64,000 nt of DNA, taken from assembly GCA_020073185.1 (NCBI GenBank), contig JAIQFT010000009.1, forward strand, positions 1-64,000. The letters run 5' to 3'. The stretch's first letter is position 1. Every line of letters begins with the position of its first letter. Shown here one piece after another: positions 61,395 through 64,000 of the stretch. The notes beneath the pieces were generated by a model. The model worked only from the letters and a program-made list of their open reading frames with translations. It made no database searches and had not been told where the DNA came from. The DNA is from Terriglobia bacterium. GTDB taxonomy: Bacteria > Acidobacteriota > Terriglobia > Terriglobales > Acidobacteriaceae. Both the position numbers and the translations under genes were made by a program.

Positions 61395-63878
61395 TTACCG
61401 CTGCCCAGGCGCCTTGAAGTTAACCGTGATCGTGTTTTCGACTTCGAGCGGTGTTCCGTTCAACACGAAGGGCTGGTAGCGCCAGCGCTTCACGGCAGCG
61501 GCCGCCGCCTGCGCCAGAACCGCTTGGCCTCTGACGACCTGCACCGCAGTCACTTTGCCCTCGCGGTTGATGGTCGCCTTCAATATCACTTCGCCGTGCA
61601 TACCCATGGCGCCGGACGGATAGACGGGGTCAAACCTCTTGATCAGCTTGCCGCCGCTGATATGCGAAACTCTCGCCTCCAGGGTGGGCACCGGCACCGG
61701 CGCATGCAGCACGTGGGAAATGGCTGACAATTCGCTCGGCGCATGCGTAGCCATCGCAATCGCCGGAGGCGGATCGGCCTCTGCCTTAATTGCCTTAGTA
61801 ACGTTGGTAACGTTGGGCGGCGGTAACGTAATCGTCTCCGCGACCTTCTCCTCTGGAGTGTCCTTCGCGGGACCTGGCGGAATCGCCGGCGCGGTGACGA
61901 CGCCGACGGGCACTGGCTTGGCGACGGCTACGCCGGGCTGCGACGCCGACGGTTTTGCCGCCGGCGGCACGGCGTTCGCCGGAACGGGCGCCGCAGTCGT
62001 ACTCGCCGCAATCGTGGGTGCAGCCGTATTGCTGGGCGGTGCCGCAGCAGGATTGGCTCGCTTGAACTCGCTGTCCATGGGCGTGCCCTGGGGAGGGGCG
62101 AACGCCCGCCAGACCTGCCATCCGCCTATCACCAGCACCGCCACCAGGATGACGCCGCCGGTAGTTCTCAGCCTCCAGGGCGACGGCCGTTGCGCCGCCA
62201 AGCTGGACAACACCGCTTCGCGTGTCGAAGCAGCCGTGGGCAGTTCGTCGCCACCATCCTCATCCTGATCTCGCACCGGCGCCGGCTTGGGCCGGGCGGA
62301 AGCCTGCACGGCCGCAGCCGCCGCAGCAGCCATCGCGCGCGGCTTGACAAAATCAGGCTTGTTGACCGGCGGCGGAGGCGCCACTGCCTCCAGCGGCGCA
62401 ACCGGAGTACTCGCTACCACTGGAACACTGACCACCGCCGGCACACTTGCTTCTCTCGGCGCGACTCTTTCCACCGGTGGCGGCGCGACTGTTTTTTCCA
62501 CCGCCACTAAGCTGCGCTTCGCTGGCGGTTCCTGCTCTGCCTTGACCTCGGACTTGACGACCGGAGCAGGCACGGGCGGCGGCGGCACAGGCCGCTCGAT
62601 CGGTGCAACGCTTGCGGTGGATACGACAACCGGCGTCGGTTCAGCTGCTGGCTGCGGCTTTGGCGCAGGCGGCGGCACAGGCCGCTCGACCGGTGCAACG
62701 CTTGCGGTGGATACGACAACCGGCGTCGGTTCAGCCGCTGGCTGCGGCTTTGGCGCAGGCGGCGGCACAGGCCGCTCGACCGGTGCAACGCTTGCGGTGG
62801 ATACGACAACCGGCGTCGGTTCAACTGCTGGCTGCGGCTTTGGCGCAGGCGGCGGCGCAGGCCGCTCCTCAACGTCCAGCTTGAGGATTTCTTCGATCAT
62901 AGCCGGCATGGTTTCTTCCGCCTGCGGATCTGCCAGGAACGGTTCCATTAGCGCCGCTGCCATCACCGTGTGCGGACGCGAGACAGAGGACGGCGCCGGC
63001 CCCGGTTGGCTGACGGTGATCCCCGCTACCAGTTCGGATACGCGTCGCAGGAGCAGCACGTCACTGCTTTCGAAGGCGTGGGCTCGGGAGGAAAACACTT
63101 CCAACACGCCCGCCGGACATCCCTGCACGCGCACCGGAACAATCACGATGGAACGCAGTTCCAGGCGGCGGCAAACCAGGCGGTCGGCACGAGGATCGGT
63201 TTCCGTGTCTTCGCAGCGCACAATCTCGCCGGTGCGCACGCATTCGCCCGAAAGTCCTAAGTTGGGATCGACCCGTGCCCCGATACCGGGCGCATTCCCG
63301 CTGCTGGCGCGGCACACGATCTCTCCGCCCTCTTCCAGGGCAATCGCACCGCCGGTGGCGCGAGTCATGCTGCGCACTCGTTCCACGATGTACGTCAGCG
63401 CCGCGTCACCGGTGAGCTTATCGCTGGTCAGCTCGCGGCGCAGGGCGGCGATTTCGTCGCGCGTATGCGCTGGTGGCCAGGACGGAAGCGCCACATTCGG
63501 GCCGGGCGCGATCAGCGGACGCCGGTCGCGCGCCAGCCACTGCGCCAGGTGAAGCCGGCTCCTCTCGGCAATTTCCTCAAACCGGATTCCCAACCGCCCC
63601 GAGCTGTCCGTCCACGCAATCCGGCCCACGCCGACTATCCGTCCGCCGGTTTCCGGAAGATCAAAATGGAGAGGGGTGGTGGTGCCGCTGGGCACGCTGC
63701 CCAGCGCTTGCACGCCCATGCCAGTCTCGCTCAGATCGAGGAGCAGCGCTCCGGTCTGGAACGCCAAGTCGACGGTGATCAGCTGCGAATCCACCACGCT
63801 GCGCCGCAGCGAAGTACGCCGGTCATTCGCGCCTTCGTCCTTAGGCGGTTCGGTCTCTCCCGTCAGTATCGTGCCCAT
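61395..63878 (-). CDS. PilZ-GAF-TonB multidomain protein
   Basis: 827 residues. A PilZ-like domain (about 20-115; RRTSLRRSVV, then DLSETGMGVQ and LGIRFEE), a GAF domain (about 160-290; ASSGNAPG, IVIVPVRVQG, AGVLEVFSS), a Pro-rich linker with three perfect 30-residue repeats (about 340-430), one membrane helix (about 595-615; GGVILVAVLVIGGW) and a C-terminal TonB domain (about 735-827; GEVILKATINREGKV and VKRWRYQPFVLNG). Cytoplasmic sensors are thus linked across the membrane to a TonB-like C-terminus. No exbBD is nearby. Confidence 0.82.
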   Translation of the reverse strand: MGTILTGETEPPKDEGANDRRTSLRRSVVDSQLITVDLAFQTGALLLDLSETGMGVQALGSVPSGTTTPLHFDLPETGGRIVGVGRIAWTDSSGRLGIRFEEIAERSRLHLAQWLARDRRPLIAPGPNVALPSWPPAHTRDEIAALRRELTSDKLTGDAALTYIVERVRSMTRATGGAIALEEGGEIVCRASSGNAPGIGARVDPNLGLSGECVRTGEIVRCEDTETDPRADRLVCRRLELRSIVIVPVRVQGCPAGVLEVFSSRAHAFESSDVLLLRRVSELVAGITVSQPGPAPSSVSRPHTVMAAALMEPFLADPQAEETMPAMIEEILKLDVEERPAPPPAPKPQPAVEPTPVVVSTASVAPVERPVPPPAPKPQPAAEPTPVVVSTASVAPVERPVPPPAPKPQPAAEPTPVVVSTASVAPIERPVPPPPVPAPVVKSEVKAEQEPPAKRSLVAVEKTVAPPPVERVAPREASVPAVVSVPVVASTPVAPLEAVAPPPPVNKPDFVKPRAMAAAAAAAVQASARPKPAPVRDQDEDGGDELPTAASTREAVLSSLAAQRPSPWRLRTTGGVILVAVLVIGGWQVWRAFAPPQGTPMDSEFKRANPAAAPPSNTAAPTIAASTTAAPVPANAVPPAAKPSASQPGVAVAKPVPVGVVTAPAIPPGPAKDTPEEKVAETITLPPPNVTNVTKAIKAEADPPPAIAMATHAPSELSAISHVLHAPVPVPTLEARVSHISGGKLIKRFDPVYPSGAMGMHGEVILKATINREGKVTAVQVVRGQAVLAQAAAAAVKRWRYQPFVLNGTPLEVENTITVNFKAPGQR
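62581..62850. repeat. Three 90-bp tandem repeats inside the PilZ-GAF-TonB gene
   Basis: Units begin at 62581, 62671 and 62761 and differ by only one or two bases. Each encodes a 30-residue Pro/Ala/Val-rich segment (VERPVPPPAPKPQPA...). Near identity points to recent expansion. Confidence 0.9.
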
Positions 63879-63934
63879 CTGTTCTTACCCGAGCCAATCT
63901 GGCCGCGCGATTACGGGAACTGCCGAATGCCGGA

Positions 63935-63957
63935 CGGCGGAGCCATTGGCTCCGCCG
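63935..63957. repeat. REP-like hairpin at the window end
   Basis: CGGCGGAGCC-ATT-GGCTCCGCCG, 10-bp stem, 3-nt loop, in the leader of the PilZ-GAF-TonB gene. The rest of 63879-64000 shows no gene. Confidence 0.55.
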
Positions 63958-64000
63958 GTTTCACCGTAGCGACGACGGCCGCCGCCGCGGAAATCCGTGG

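Noticed and set aside
62581-62850. Regular 90-bp repeats as a CRISPR array
   Set aside because: No unique spacers; the units are contiguous and in frame with a protein.

Overview
The window (about 62% GC) looks like a chromosomal segment of an Acidobacteriota member, most likely a Terriglobia/Koribacter-type lineage, possibly from a metagenome assembly. The main clue is a tandem pair of genes of the acidobacterial VWFA-related family (43094-44868 and 45093-46847). Supporting clues are a hopanoid-type glycosyltransferase, many secreted lipoproteins and proteases, and intergenic palindromes of the kind common in acidobacterial genomes.

Layout. 1-4.2 kb is a damaged iron-transport region: a 5'-truncated ABC ATPase, and a TonB-dependent receptor C-terminus joined directly to a truncated FeoB, followed by FeoA. 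3.5-22 kb is mixed housekeeping: a DUF6125 protein, a rhomboid-TPR protease, a universal stress protein, a MazEF-like pair with a perfect palindromic operator, a serine hydrolase, an HpnI-like glycosyltransferase, POT and OPT peptide transporters, YggS/YggU, ComF, an HNH nuclease and an S9 peptidase.

The standout region is 22.6-37 kb. On the plus strand had-oah-bcrCBAD-SDR form a seven-gene operon in which every junction is a 4-nt ATGA/GTGA overlap. They encode an ATP-dependent (class I) benzoyl-CoA reductase and the modified beta-oxidation enzymes that open the ring. Facing it on the minus strand is an operon for a large acyl-CoA dehydrogenase, an ETF:quinone-oxidoreductase/FixC-like flavoprotein with two C-terminal [4Fe-4S] motifs, and ETF beta and alpha. 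Both operons carry the same inverted repeat (GAACG-N2-CGTTC) upstream, which suggests one regulator. Together they look like an anaerobic aromatic-acid degradation island with its own electron-transfer module. A dienoyl-CoA hydratase, a ferredoxin and a CoA ligase are not in the window.

37-64 kb returns to core genes: proBA, gatCA, a DciA-like protein, CCA-adding enzyme, tsaD, an aminotransferase of the GABA type and nadA. Between them lie two tiny paralogous single-TM proteins, a DUF2283 pair, an IS481-type transposase remnant beside an AbiV-type HEPN gene, and a PilZ-GAF-TonB multidomain protein. Two pervasive non-coding patterns run through the window: short hairpins whose stems differ in sequence but share architecture, and imperfect micro-repeats at gene edges, two of which extend into coding sequence (gatC, cca).
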